64,000 nt of DNA from Campylobacteraceae bacterium (GTDB lineage: Bacteria; Campylobacterota; Campylobacteria; Campylobacterales; Campylobacteraceae). Position numbers and translations under genes: made by a program. The notes under the pieces were generated by a model. It was given only the letters and a program-made list of their open reading frames with translations. It was not told the DNA's origin and searched no databases. Positions 44,174 to 53,697 of the stretch are shown here, in pieces. Position 1 is the stretch's first letter; every line of letters begins with the position of its first letter. The stretch covers positions 1-64,000 of the forward strand of contig JAIRXG010000002.1 in NCBI GenBank assembly GCA_031268335.1, in the 5' to 3' direction.

Positions 44174-46273
44174 TTACCCTTCTATGATTTGTCCGGCTTG
44201 AATAGCCGTGATGGCAACAGTATTAACAATATCTGCAACCAAGCAGCCTCTGCTCAAGTCATTGACGGGTTTTTTAAGTCCTTGAAGCACCGGACCCACA
44301 GCAACAGCGTTGGAGGAGCGTTGAACGGCTTTATATGTATTATTGCCGGTATTTAAATCCGGAAATATAAATACCGTAGCTTGACCTGCTACTTTGCTTT
44401 CGGGCAGTTTCGTTTTTGCTACGATAGGATCAATAGCAGCATCATATTGTATAGGACCTTCTACCATTAAGTCCGGTCGTTTGTTTTTGACTATCTTAAC
44501 AGCATTTTTTACTTTTTCAACATCGGCTCCTTCGCCTGAATCGCCTGTAGAGTATGATAGCATTGCGATTTTTGGCTCAATTCCAAAACTAGTGGCAGTA
44601 TCGGCTGAAGAGATAGCTATCTGAGCGAGTTCTTCAGCGTTTGGATCTCTATTGACTGCACAATCGCCATAAACAAGTACTTTTGTGTCCAAACACATAA
44701 AAAATATACTTGAGATTATGGAAATATTCGGTTTTGTTTTGATAATCTGTAAGGCTGGACGTATCGTGTCGCTCGTGGTATGAATAGCCCCTGAAACCAT
44801 ACCGTCAGCGTCGCCTTTGTATACCATCATGGTTGCAAAATAACTCAAGCCTTGCATAGCGTCTTTCGCAAGTTCCATAGTTACGCCTTTTGATTTGCGA
44901 AGTTCGTAAAACTCTTTTACGTAATCTTCCATCAAAGGAGATTTAGCGGGGTCTATTATTGTAGCGTTTGAGATATTGATACCCAAAGACGCCGCTTTTG
45001 TGTTTATATCCGACGCTTTACCTAAAAGTATAATATCGGCAACGTCTCTTCTTATGATAATTTCAGCCGCGCGCAAAATTCTATCGTCATTGCTCTCCGG
45101 CAATACTATTCTTTTTTTATTTTTTCTTGCCATTTCAAACATATTGTATTCAAACATTATCGGTGTCATAGATGTCGAATCTGAAGCGGCATCTATATAT
45201 TTTTCAATATCTTCCGTATTTACTCTGCTTGAAAATAGTCCCATGGCAAGAGCTATTTTACGTTCCCTGTTTATCGTAATTTGCGCCGGAACTTCCCTTA
45301 CTCTTAAAGCTGCCGAGAGCGTATCGCCGCTAATGCTTAAAATAGGCAGAGATATTTTTGAAAAACCTCCTATCAATTTTAAAAACGACTCTTTTGGCAA
45401 AATATCGCCTATCAATAAAATACCTGCTATCGTAGGATAAGCACCCGAATTATTTGCTGCAAGAACGCCTAAAATTATATCCGACCTATCCCCGCCCGTT
45501 ATTACTAAGTCATTTTCTTGCAAATAGGTGAGCATTGTATCGATAGTAGTGGAAACAACCCTTGTTTGCTTTACGACACGCCTTAAATCATCGCTTTTCC
45601 CAAAAACTATTTTACATCCAAGAGCATCTTTTATCTCTTCTATAGTCGGGCTGCTAAGCTCCTCAATCTCAGGCAATAAATATATGGGGGGATACGAGGT
45701 TTCAAACTGTTTTATATCTTTTTGAAGTTTTTCTAAAGTATTTGGTTCTAATCTATTTATAAAAGTATTAAAGTGATTACAGCCGCTTTTTTTAATAGCT
45801 TTTGATTCTATTTTTATCTCGTCAAGTAGTTGAAGGTTTGTGCGATTTACACCGCTTAATAGATTTATTAAAGGAGTGCCTAAATTTTTTGCAACTTCAA
45901 AATTTATATCAAAATCTACAATAGAAGAGAGTAAAGAACGGGCTATGCCTTCGCATAAAACAAAATCATAATTTTTTTCAAGTATTTTAAATTTAGCAAT
46001 CAAATTTTGCATCAATTCATTTAGTTTTCCTTCGGCGGCTGCGGATTTAACTTCTTCAATGCTAAAACCGATAGCATCGGAATAATCTATTTTTAAATCG
46101 TAATACTCAAGCATGAATGAGACAATATTGTCTGTTTTTTTCGAAGGCACTATAGGGCGAAAAAATGCAATATTTTTTACGCGGCGCCTTAAAATTTCCA
46201 TAAATCCCATGCCGATTACTAAACTTCCGGAATATGGCTCGAGCGACGATATATACAAACTTTTCGTCTTCAT
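44174..46273 (-). CDS. pta: Phosphate acetyltransferase (long form)
   Basis: 699 residues. The N-terminal half is a P-loop-like domain (here the loop is SSLEPYSGSLVIGMGF) followed by a DRTGG domain, as in long regulatory Pta. The C-terminal 330 residues are the catalytic PTA_PTB domain (PESNDDRILRAA, GDADGMVSGAIHTTSDTIRPAL, SYSTGDSGEG, AQPQYDAA-type block QYDAAIDPIVA). It converts acetyl-CoA and phosphate to acetyl phosphate. It is the first gene of the pta–ackA pair. Confidence 0.94.
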   Translation of the reverse strand: MKTKSLYISSLEPYSGSLVIGMGFMEILRRRVKNIAFFRPIVPSKKTDNIVSFMLEYYDLKIDYSDAIGFSIEEVKSAAAEGKLNELMQNLIAKFKILEKNYDFVLCEGIARSLLSSIVDFDINFEVAKNLGTPLINLLSGVNRTNLQLLDEIKIESKAIKKSGCNHFNTFINRLEPNTLEKLQKDIKQFETSYPPIYLLPEIEELSSPTIEEIKDALGCKIVFGKSDDLRRVVKQTRVVSTTIDTMLTYLQENDLVITGGDRSDIILGVLAANNSGAYPTIAGILLIGDILPKESFLKLIGGFSKISLPILSISGDTLSAALRVREVPAQITINRERKIALAMGLFSSRVNTEDIEKYIDAASDSTSMTPIMFEYNMFEMARKNKKRIVLPESNDDRILRAAEIIIRRDVADIILLGKASDINTKAASLGINISNATIIDPAKSPLMEDYVKEFYELRKSKGVTMELAKDAMQGLSYFATMMVYKGDADGMVSGAIHTTSDTIRPALQIIKTKPNISIISSIFFMCLDTKVLVYGDCAVNRDPNAEELAQIAISSADTATSFGIEPKIAMLSYSTGDSGEGADVEKVKNAVKIVKNKRPDLMVEGPIQYDAAIDPIVAKTKLPESKVAGQATVFIFPDLNTGNNTYKAVQRSSNAVAVGPVLQGLKKPVNDLSRGCLVADIVNTVAITAIQAGQIIEG

Positions 46274-46413
46274 TTAATTCCTTTATATTTTATTAAAAAC
46301 TCACATGTATGAGTCTATTTGCAAAGTGAATGTTATTATATGAAAAAATAGCTCGATTTTAGTGCTTAAAACCATTTTTGAAGATAAAAGTTATTATTTA
46401 TGTAACAATTTGT

Positions 46414-46442
46414 AATAAAGAGATGAAATTCATCTCTTTATT
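46414..46442. terminator. 14-bp palindrome ending the MSHA-like operon
   Basis: The arms AATAAAGAGATGAA (46414-46427) and 46429-46442 are exact complements around one base. The element lies 15 bp after the stop of the MshG-like gene, in the 183 bp before pta. An A/T-rich stretch follows on the minus strand but not a clean T-run, so a terminator is likely rather than certain. The tight centre would leave a loop of a few unpaired bases. Confidence 0.55.
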
Positions 46443-46456
46443 GTTAGAGGAGCAAT

Positions 46457-47710
46457 TTAGCCTCCTTTGACGGCGGAACTTAATTCCCACATAGGTAAAA
46501 ATATACCAAGCGCAAGCAATAAAACCATACAAGCGATAAATGCCAATAAGATAGGCTCTATATAACTTGATATATTATCTATTATCTCATTAAATCTTGA
46601 GTTGAAATAATCGGTTACTTTCGCAAGCATAACATCAAGCATACCGCCTTTTTCACCAGCTTGAATCATCTGTATCAACATACTTTCAAATAGCCCTGTT
46701 TCTCTAAAGGATTCGGTTAAAGAGATACCTCTTTGCACAGATATTTTAACCAAAGAGAGATTTTCTTGCATGTTTACATTGCTAACTGTAAGCAACGAAG
46801 TATCCAATGCTTCTGTAACCGGTATACCTGCTTTAATAAGTTCGGATAGTATCAACGTAAATCTATGCATATTTGAATAAAATATTATCTTTCCTACAAG
46901 GTAGGTTTTCAGAAGATATTTGTCAAATTGCGCATGAAAGAGAGGATTTGTTTTGTATGAACGGCGCAAAAGCACATATGATGCAATCAAACCGCCCAAT
47001 ATATAAAGTCCATAGTTACTCATGGCACTTTCTGTTCCGAGCAAAATTCTTGTCGGCAAAGGGAGGTTTGCGCCAAATTGTGAAAATATGTCTCTAAATG
47101 CCGGAACAACAAAAATCATCAAAATGACAAATGCCGCTGCTATTGCCGTTATTACCATTATCGGATATCTCAAAGCTTTTTTGAATCTTTTTTTGTTTTC
47201 ATAAACATCTTCAAGAATATCAGAGAGTTTTTTTAGGGACTCTGATAAGTTACCGGTATTTTCACCAAGCTCGATCATAGCAATACTAACGTCCCCAAGT
47301 TCTTCTCTAAAAGCCGCAGCAGATGCTGATAAACTAAGGCCGGCATTTAAATCCTCATCTATTTTAACAAAAATAGTTTTTAATTTTTCATCGGCTGCCG
47401 ATATTCCAACTTCTTTTACACTATCGTGTATAGGTATACCCGCATTTGTCATAACAGACAATTGTCTAAAAGATGAAACAAGAAATTCTGTTTTGATACT
47501 TCTTTTAACAAGAGCTCCTAAAACACTATCTTTAATTTTCTTAAACTGAACATCAAGAGGCGCTGATGTTTCCGTTATTTTAACTATCGAACTGTCAGGA
47601 TTTCTTGCTTTGAAAATTCTTACAATCTCTGTTCTATTATTTGCTTGAATAATAGTCTTTGAGCGCTGTCCTCTTTGCGAAGACTCAATTTCAAAATATT
47701 TTAAACTCAT
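46457..47710 (-). CDS. Type II secretion/type IV pilus inner-membrane platform protein (MshG/GspF/CtsF-like)
   Basis: 417 residues with two repeated T2SSF domains, each ending in a membrane helix. Family blocks are FRQLSVMTNAGIPIHDSV and its second copy FTLILSELIKAGIPVTEAL, plus MIELGENTGNLSESL / MIQAGEKGGMLDVML. It anchors the assembly ATPase at the inner membrane. It overlaps the ATPase gene by 4 bp. It corresponds to MshG in MSHA order and to CtsF of the Campylobacter DNA-uptake system. It is the last gene of the operon. Confidence 0.88.
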   Translation of the reverse strand: MSLKYFEIESSQRGQRSKTIIQANNRTEIVRIFKARNPDSSIVKITETSAPLDVQFKKIKDSVLGALVKRSIKTEFLVSSFRQLSVMTNAGIPIHDSVKEVGISAADEKLKTIFVKIDEDLNAGLSLSASAAAFREELGDVSIAMIELGENTGNLSESLKKLSDILEDVYENKKRFKKALRYPIMVITAIAAAFVILMIFVVPAFRDIFSQFGANLPLPTRILLGTESAMSNYGLYILGGLIASYVLLRRSYKTNPLFHAQFDKYLLKTYLVGKIIFYSNMHRFTLILSELIKAGIPVTEALDTSLLTVSNVNMQENLSLVKISVQRGISLTESFRETGLFESMLIQMIQAGEKGGMLDVMLAKVTDYFNSRFNEIIDNISSYIEPILLAFIACMVLLLALGIFLPMWELSSAVKGG

Positions 47711-49473
47711 GATTTTGCCACCCTTAGTACTTCATCTATAGATGTTATTCCTTTTGCCGCTCGGATAATACCGTCTTTGAACAAGTCTATAAATCCTTCG
47801 GCATACGCTTGTTTCTTTAACTCTTCTTTTGTAGTGCCTTGAGCTATCATACTGGATATTTTTTCGCTGATAGGCAAAATTTCCGAAATCATTTCTCGCC
47901 CAAGATATCCTGTTTGAGAACATTTTTCGCATCCTACAGCTTTGTAAAATACATAATTATCGGGAATAAATGATTTTATTCTTTCATACATTGATTTTGG
48001 AAGGTTTATTTTTGTTTTACAGTTTGGACACAATTTTCTAACCAATCTTTGAGCTTCTATAGCAACCAAAGCGCCGCTTATCAAATAAGGCTCGATTCCC
48101 ATATCTATTGCTCTTGTTACCGCGCTTATCGCATCATTTGTATGAAGCGTTGAGAAAACTAAGTGTCCTGTAAGCGCAGCTTGAACAGCGATTCTTAATG
48201 TTTCTTGGTCTCTAATCTCGCCAATCATAATGATATCCGGATCTTGCCTTAAGATTGAACGCAATGCCGAAGAAAAAGTTAAATTAGCTTTTTCGTTTAC
48301 ATGTACTTGCTGAACTAAGTTTAATTGATATTCTACAGGGTCTTCTACAGTGATAATTTTACTTTCCACACTCTTAATGGCATTAAGAGCGGCGTATAAT
48401 GTGGTACTTTTACCACTTCCTGTAGGTCCGGTAACAAGTATGATACCATAAGGAGAACGCATGGCTTTGGAAAATTTTTCATAATTTGCCGGGTGCATAC
48501 CTAAATTTTCCATTTTAATCATAATTTTTGATTTGTCTAAAATTCTTATAACTATAGACTCCCCAAAAAGTGTTGGAAGCGCAGATATACGAAAATCATA
48601 CTCTTTTCCGATAATTTTTGCCGAAAATCTTCCGTCCTGCGGTTTTCTTTTCTCAGCTATGTCCATACTTGATAATAGTTTTATTCTTGACGATAAAGGC
48701 GGATAGATATCTTTTTCAAACATAAATGTTTCAGCCAACATACCGTCAATTCTGCTTCTAACTAGACAGTTTTTTTCAGTAGGTTCTATGTGAATATCGC
48801 TTGCGCGTGATAAAATAGAGGTTTTTAGTATCGCTTCGATTAATTTTAAAATACCTGAAGATTCTTGCGGGTTTTCAGCAGCGCTTGTTGTTATCTCTCT
48901 TCGTATTTCATTAATGATACCGTTTATACTTTCGCTAAGTTCAATTTTATTTAGATATTTTTCAATGAGCGTAGGGTCAGATATAACAATTTTTACAATT
49001 TTTCTGTTGAATAATCTTTGCAAACCCTCTCTGGTTGCCATATTTGACGGGTCTTTAACAGCAACAAATATATTTATATCATCTTCTTTGACCGGCAAAG
49101 CCTCGTATTTTTTTAATTGCGCCAAAGAAGCTTTTTTGGAAAGCTTTGAATCAATATCCATAGCATCCAAATCCATATATTCAAATCCGGACTCGCTTGC
49201 AAAAAACTTCAGAAAAACTTCAGATTGTATGGCAAATTCGGTAGTAATGTCATCAAGTGTAATAGTTCCGCTTTTATAAAATCCTAAAAGTAAAATTAGT
49301 AAATCATCTTTTGAGAAGTAGCCGCTATCTATCAATGCAGAACCTAGCGAAGAACCATCTTGTGAAGCTGCTATTTGAATATTTTCTGCTGTTTTTTCAT
49401 CTATTATTCTATTTCCGACAAGATAACTTATAATCGCACTTGTAGCACCCATAGCGTTAGTCGCATCACTCAT
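47707..49473 (-). CDS. GspE/MshE-type assembly ATPase
   Basis: 588 residues. An N-terminal MshE-N/GspE-N domain is followed by the ATPase core: Walker A GPTGSGKSTT (about 350), Asp box, Walker B in ILRQDPDIIMIGEIRD, His box LHTNDA. The zinc tetracysteine loop is CPNCKTKIN and CEKCSQTGY. It powers pseudopilus or pilus assembly as a cytoplasmic hexamer. It corresponds to MshE or Campylobacter CtsE. It overlaps the platform gene and follows the TPR gene after 75 bp. Confidence 0.92.
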   Translation of the reverse strand: MSDATNAMGATSAIISYLVGNRIIDEKTAENIQIAASQDGSSLGSALIDSGYFSKDDLLILLLGFYKSGTITLDDITTEFAIQSEVFLKFFASESGFEYMDLDAMDIDSKLSKKASLAQLKKYEALPVKEDDINIFVAVKDPSNMATREGLQRLFNRKIVKIVISDPTLIEKYLNKIELSESINGIINEIRREITTSAAENPQESSGILKLIEAILKTSILSRASDIHIEPTEKNCLVRSRIDGMLAETFMFEKDIYPPLSSRIKLLSSMDIAEKRKPQDGRFSAKIIGKEYDFRISALPTLFGESIVIRILDKSKIMIKMENLGMHPANYEKFSKAMRSPYGIILVTGPTGSGKSTTLYAALNAIKSVESKIITVEDPVEYQLNLVQQVHVNEKANLTFSSALRSILRQDPDIIMIGEIRDQETLRIAVQAALTGHLVFSTLHTNDAISAVTRAIDMGIEPYLISGALVAIEAQRLVRKLCPNCKTKINLPKSMYERIKSFIPDNYVFYKAVGCEKCSQTGYLGREMISEILPISEKISSMIAQGTTKEELKKQAYAEGFIDLFKDGIIRAAKGITSIDEVLRVAKS

Positions 49474-49548
49474 TACGAAAACCCTTTATACTTATTTTTA
49501 TTCATTTTACCATTCAATTTTATATTTAATACATAAAATTTTAAAAAA

Positions 49549-50244
49549 TTATCTAAATTCCCCATTTTTAATTTTTTGCAATAAATTTAATGCATTTTGA
49601 GAATTTTTTGATGATTTTATAAAAACCTCAAGCGCTTTTATGGCATCTTCTTTTTTACCAAGTTTCACTTGACTTTTAGCAAACATAATCCAACTAAGTT
49701 CATTTTTCGAGTCTATTTCATTGGCTTTTAAGGCATATTCCAAAGACTTACGATACTCTTTTTTTTCATAAAATTCTTCCGATATCATATTAGCAAATAC
49801 TATGTTGCCCGTGTCTTCAAAATTTTTGATTAACTCATTAGTATTTTGAATATTATTTGTTTCGATAATGATTTTTTTCTCTTCCGGCGGTTCTATGACG
49901 ATTTGCGGACCAACATGCAGAGTATTTGGCTCTATGATAGGCACGATAGTATAATTCATCTCCTCTTTAACATCTGTATCATTATTTGTTGAATTATAAT
50001 CCTCAATAGTAGCATTCTCTGGTTGTATTATAATTGCATGGTTTGTTTCATTTGCAGTGTTATTTGAAATGATACTGTTTTTAGAATTTGCATTGTTTGG
50101 CATGTTTAAAACTAAATGTAAAAGCACGAGCAATAAAAGTAAAAGTAAAACAGAAAAAAATACAATGACCTTTTTAAATATTTTCTTGTTTTTAAATTCT
50201 CTCCATTGCTCTTCAAGTACAAGTACTTCTTCAGTTTTAAGCAT
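49549..50244 (-). CDS. Single-pass membrane TPR protein (MshN-like)
   Basis: 231 residues. A short cytosolic N-terminus is followed by one membrane helix (about 25-45, VIVFFSVLLLLLLLVLLHLV), a long Asn/Thr-rich linker, and C-terminal TPR helices (ISEEFYEKKEYRKSLEYALK, ELSWIMFAKSQVKLGKKEDA). Size, topology and position match MshN. It overlaps the ATPase gene by 8 bp. It may couple the inner-membrane complex to the secretin. Confidence 0.65.
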   Translation of the reverse strand: MLKTEEVLVLEEQWREFKNKKIFKKVIVFFSVLLLLLLLVLLHLVLNMPNNANSKNSIISNNTANETNHAIIIQPENATIEDYNSTNNDTDVKEEMNYTIVPIIEPNTLHVGPQIVIEPPEEKKIIIETNNIQNTNELIKNFEDTGNIVFANMISEEFYEKKEYRKSLEYALKANEIDSKNELSWIMFAKSQVKLGKKEDAIKALEVFIKSSKNSQNALNLLQKIKNGEFR

Positions 50245-51058
50245 TCATAAATCCTGTCGCGATTCCAGCCATTTCGATAATTTTTTTTCTATTATTGCTA
50301 TTTGCGATAATGGATGGTTTGCTGCTTTCATAATATTCGTATAGTTCAAAAGTTTTAAAAAGAAGTTTATTTACGCTTCTTAAGTTGCCGTTTGTTACAG
50401 AAAATATGAATGAAATATAATCTTTTAAATAAGAAAAGTATTCAAACTTATTGTGATAAAGAAATTTTTTCTCCAAATATACTCTAATTTCTTCAAAAGT
50501 CGAATCACCAAGTTCAATACTTTCCCAAATCCTTGTTTTAAAATAGTCTTTTGCCAAAACATCTTCTTTTTCTGTTTTGTGTACCGTAAATAAGAATTTA
50601 AATAATCTTGTATCGGCCATCAGGCGAATTTTTTCAATTAAATCACGAGGATACAATTGCGCTTCGTCCAGTAAAACCGTTACCATAGTTTGCTCCGAAA
50701 TTTTTGGCACTTTGGTTTTGTATATTGTTAGAAACTCTTCATAACCGCTAAATTCGGGGGATTTTATGGCAAAAACTTCTTCAAATAGAGATTTTAGGAA
50801 CTGCTTTTCATCAAAAAAAGGTCTTGGAAAAAATACTATAGGATATTTGTTTCTCAAATCACTATAGATTTTCTCCAGTAAAAAGGTTTTACCGCTACCC
50901 GGTTTTCCGTAAAAAAGAACCAATTTTAGCGGTTTATCAATAGCGCCTGAAAGTCTATCGTAAGCTATAACAGACTTATCGAGGCTTATATAATCAAAGA
51001 CCCTTCCATCGACAAATATATTTTTAACACTATAAAATTGGTTTATACTGGCATCCAT
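50237..51058 (-). CDS. ExeA/MshM-like AAA ATPase (CtsP-like)
   Basis: 273 residues. Walker A YGKPGSGKT lies near 50-58, Walker B VTVLLDEAQ in the middle, and a C-terminal AAA lid follows. Similar ATPases (ExeA, MshM, Campylobacter CtsP) help build the secretin or work at the membrane in DNA uptake. It is short and has no visible peptidoglycan-binding domain, unlike ExeA. The ATG overlaps the secretin stop. Confidence 0.78.
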   Translation of the reverse strand: MDASINQFYSVKNIFVDGRVFDYISLDKSVIAYDRLSGAIDKPLKLVLFYGKPGSGKTFLLEKIYSDLRNKYPIVFFPRPFFDEKQFLKSLFEEVFAIKSPEFSGYEEFLTIYKTKVPKISEQTMVTVLLDEAQLYPRDLIEKIRLMADTRLFKFLFTVHKTEKEDVLAKDYFKTRIWESIELGDSTFEEIRVYLEKKFLYHNKFEYFSYLKDYISFIFSVTNGNLRSVNKLLFKTFELYEYYESSKPSIIANSNNRKKIIEMAGIATGFMNA

Positions 51059-52680
51059 TATTTTTCTAAGATATTGTTATAGCCTAAATCTTTTAATGAT
51101 TCGGGCGAAATAACAGACGTGTCTTCACCGACAACTCTCGGAGTAATTATGAATACCAACTCTTTAGTTTTTACCTCTTCTCCGGCATATTTGAATGCAT
51201 ATCCTAAAATCGGAATGCTGCCAAGTATAGGAACACCTTTATTTACTTGTAAAATGTTGTTTGTGATTAGACCGCCAAGGATAATCGTATCGCCGTTTTT
51301 TACATTTACAACAGTTGATAGCTTTTTGTCTACCGTGTCAGGCGCTATTGTTCTTGGAATAGCAGTACCATCGGTACGAGCATATCTAACATCATCTTCT
51401 CTGTATTTAAAATCACTCAAAGACGGATTAATTCTTAGCATAATATTGTCGTTTTCGGATACAGTAGGAAGTATATTTAAGAGTATTCCTACAAAAAGAG
51501 AGTAGTTTGTTATATCTTCACTTGTTGTTGCAGTAGTGCTTGATGTAACCGTTGTTGATCTTGTTTGATAATTTATGGTATCGCCCACAGTAATCAATGC
51601 TTGCTGGTTATTTAGGGTTAAAACTTTAGGGTTAGATACGACACTCGTTTTACCTTTATCTTTTAGAAAATTAAAGACACCGTCAAGCGAAAGTTGTGTA
51701 CCGCCGCCAAAAGCAACTATTCCACCGGTATTAAAAGTACCGCTATTTGACGATGTTATACCATTGCCTCCGCTTCTGCCGAATTGAGGATAGTATGGAT
51801 AGTTGCCGCTAGGAGTTTGCGGCTCGTAAGACCATGCTGCTCCCGTATTTATGCCGTTAGCAGCCGCAATAGCTTCGCCAAAAAATCCAAGTTGAAATTT
51901 AGACCAATCGATTCCCATTCTGTTATCGTCATTAAGCTCTACAGATAGAATAGTAACGTCTATCAAAACCTGTTTTGACAATCTATCTTTTAATGTATTA
52001 AAGTACTCTTCTATTCTTGATAACTGGTCTTTTGTGGCAGTTATTGTTATTAATCCCGCTCTCGCATTAATTATAGGTTCTTTGGCGATATATAATTCTT
52101 TACCAGTATTTAATATCGCTCCTACCTCTTCGTTAATAGTATTCCAAAAGTCAAACTCTTCTTTTACAACAATTTCGTTATCAGACCTGTCGATACTCAT
52201 TTCTCCACCACTTGTTACTTGTCTTGGAGCTGAGTTAACAGAGGCGCTCATAGTAGCTGTTCCTTGTCTGACAGACGTAATATAATCAATTTTAAAACTT
52301 TTTGTATCAAGGGCTGAAATTCTTAAAACATTGCTTTTGTACTCATAATTAAGATTATTAGATGCCACTAAAATATCCAATGTTTCAAACAAGGATTTAT
52401 CTTTAATATTTGTACCGTATAATGGTTGATTTGCTATTTCAATAGCAGGCGCATCAACAAAAATTATACTGAAATCACATTTTTCAGATAGCTGGGACAG
52501 CACTTCGCTGATTTTAACATCAGAATTAATTTTCATACTCAATGTTCTATACTCGCACCCTTTTTTGGCTTGAGTTGTTTGTGCCGAAAGCGATGATGGA
52601 GACATTATCAATGCACATAGCGCAACGCTTGCTGTTAAGACAATACCTTTTTTAATTGATTGTGATGACACTATTTTCAT
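51058..52680 (-). CDS. Outer-membrane secretin (MshL/PilQ/CtsD-like)
   Basis: 540 residues. A signal peptide (VALCALIMSPSSLSAQ) is followed by the secretin N-domains (DVKISEVLSQLSEKCDFSI, the STN-like region). The C-terminal secretin domain has VSNPKVLTLNNQQALITVG, NGDTIILGGLI and GSIPILGYAFK. It forms the outer-membrane ring. A Ser/Thr/Gly-rich segment (about 280-330) is probably surface- or channel-exposed. It overlaps the small exported protein gene upstream by 29 bp or less. Confidence 0.9.
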   Translation of the reverse strand: MKIVSSQSIKKGIVLTASVALCALIMSPSSLSAQTTQAKKGCEYRTLSMKINSDVKISEVLSQLSEKCDFSIIFVDAPAIEIANQPLYGTNIKDKSLFETLDILVASNNLNYEYKSNVLRISALDTKSFKIDYITSVRQGTATMSASVNSAPRQVTSGGEMSIDRSDNEIVVKEEFDFWNTINEEVGAILNTGKELYIAKEPIINARAGLITITATKDQLSRIEEYFNTLKDRLSKQVLIDVTILSVELNDDNRMGIDWSKFQLGFFGEAIAAANGINTGAAWSYEPQTPSGNYPYYPQFGRSGGNGITSSNSGTFNTGGIVAFGGGTQLSLDGVFNFLKDKGKTSVVSNPKVLTLNNQQALITVGDTINYQTRSTTVTSSTTATTSEDITNYSLFVGILLNILPTVSENDNIMLRINPSLSDFKYREDDVRYARTDGTAIPRTIAPDTVDKKLSTVVNVKNGDTIILGGLITNNILQVNKGVPILGSIPILGYAFKYAGEEVKTKELVFIITPRVVGEDTSVISPESLKDLGYNNILEK

Positions 52681-53056
52681 TTTTTTCCCTTAAAAATAAT
52701 TCTATTGCTCGATTTTCGCTGCCCAAAACAACACTATTTTGTTTTATGGCAACTACTCTTAAACCATTAATTATTGAACCTTGAGTTAGCCAACTATCAT
52801 TGATTTTTACTTTATTTTCAAAAATAGCGCTAAGTTTGAATGTAGGCGACGAAGCATTAATATTGTTTGAGTCAACTGGCGTAGCTACAATTACAAAAGG
52901 ATTTGTTATGCTGTCTATATCTTGATTTGTTATGCCTACCCGCACTTCGCCAATCTCATTAAAAAACCTATCATACTCCACTATATCCGCACTATCGCAT
53001 AATGCGCCTTTTATGCATATCAGAGATACGCACATTACGATAATAGACTTTTTCAA
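52652..53056 (-). CDS. Small exported protein (MshK/PilP-like, CtsR-like)
   Basis: About 134 residues with a signal peptide (MKKSIIVMCVSLICIKGALC). The mature part ends in a PilP-like fold (FENKVKINDSWLTQGSIING, RVVAIKQNSVVL), which in other systems links the inner-membrane PilNO to the secretin. TTG 53056 is preferred over ATG 53071: it overlaps the upstream TGA, has GGGGGA 7 nt before it, and starts directly at the signal peptide. It lies directly before the secretin gene, the MshK position. Confidence 0.65.
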   Translation of the reverse strand: MKKSIIVMCVSLICIKGALCDSADIVEYDRFFNEIGEVRVGITNQDIDSITNPFVIVATPVDSNNINASSPTFKLSAIFENKVKINDSWLTQGSIINGLRVVAIKQNSVVLGSENRAIELFLREKNENSVITIN

Positions 53057-53697
53057 TATAACATCCCCCATACTGCGATTTGAATATTACCATCTATAGA
53101 GTTGCTTCTGATGCTGCTGGATATTGTGCTATTGTAAACATCCACAACAAGCTGACTTTCTTCAATGGCATTTAAAAATTTTACAGCATTATTAAAATTA
53201 CTTCTGAAATCAACTTCTATATCCAAAACCTGTTTCACTTTTCTATCTTGCAAATCTTTGCTGTCCAAAAAAGTATTTTCAATTCTTAAAACATTTACAT
53301 TATACTCTTTTGCCAAAAAAGCCAGTCTGTCCATAAAATTAGCCCAACTTTGATCGTTAAACAATAGATATGACAACTCTTTTAGTTTGCCGTCAATGTA
53401 ATTATTCGAATCTCTTATATCATTTAATGAAGTCGAATAGTTTCTAATGCCGTTTTCTAATCCGGGAATTGCTTGAGAGTTGGAATTTATATAGTTAGTT
53501 TCGTTTACAAGTTTGCTTGTCGTTTCATTCAAAATTCTTTGCTCGTTGCTTAAAAAGAATTCCGAAGGTTCAAATAAAGTAAGGTATATAATGCCTACAA
53601 TGGAGCAACAAGCTATTATATATATTAGTCCTCGCTCGTTTTTGCTTTTTGCCGAAAGCCAATTGTCAATTTTATCTAAAAGTGTATCTTCATGCAT
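53053..53697 (-). CDS. PilO/MshJ-like inner-membrane protein
   Basis: 214 residues. A short cytosolic N-terminus is followed by one membrane helix (about 25-42), a coiled coil (LNETTSKLVNETNYINSNSQ) and a C-terminal ferredoxin-like region with VDFRSNFNNAVKFLNAIE. This is the PilO layout. It overlaps its neighbours by 1-4 bp. It is expected to pair with the PilN-like part of the preceding gene's product. Confidence 0.7.
   Translation of the reverse strand: MHEDTLLDKIDNWLSAKSKNERGLIYIIACCSIVGIIYLTLFEPSEFFLSNEQRILNETTSKLVNETNYINSNSQAIPGLENGIRNYSTSLNDIRDSNNYIDGKLKELSYLLFNDQSWANFMDRLAFLAKEYNVNVLRIENTFLDSKDLQDRKVKQVLDIEVDFRSNFNNAVKFLNAIEESQLVVDVYNSTISSSIRSNSIDGNIQIAVWGMLY

Noticed and set aside
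47707-49473. PilB/PilT type IV pilus motor of twitching motility
   Set aside because: Gene order and the MshI/J/K/L/M/N neighbours fit an MSHA/Cts-type system better, and no PilT-like second motor is present.
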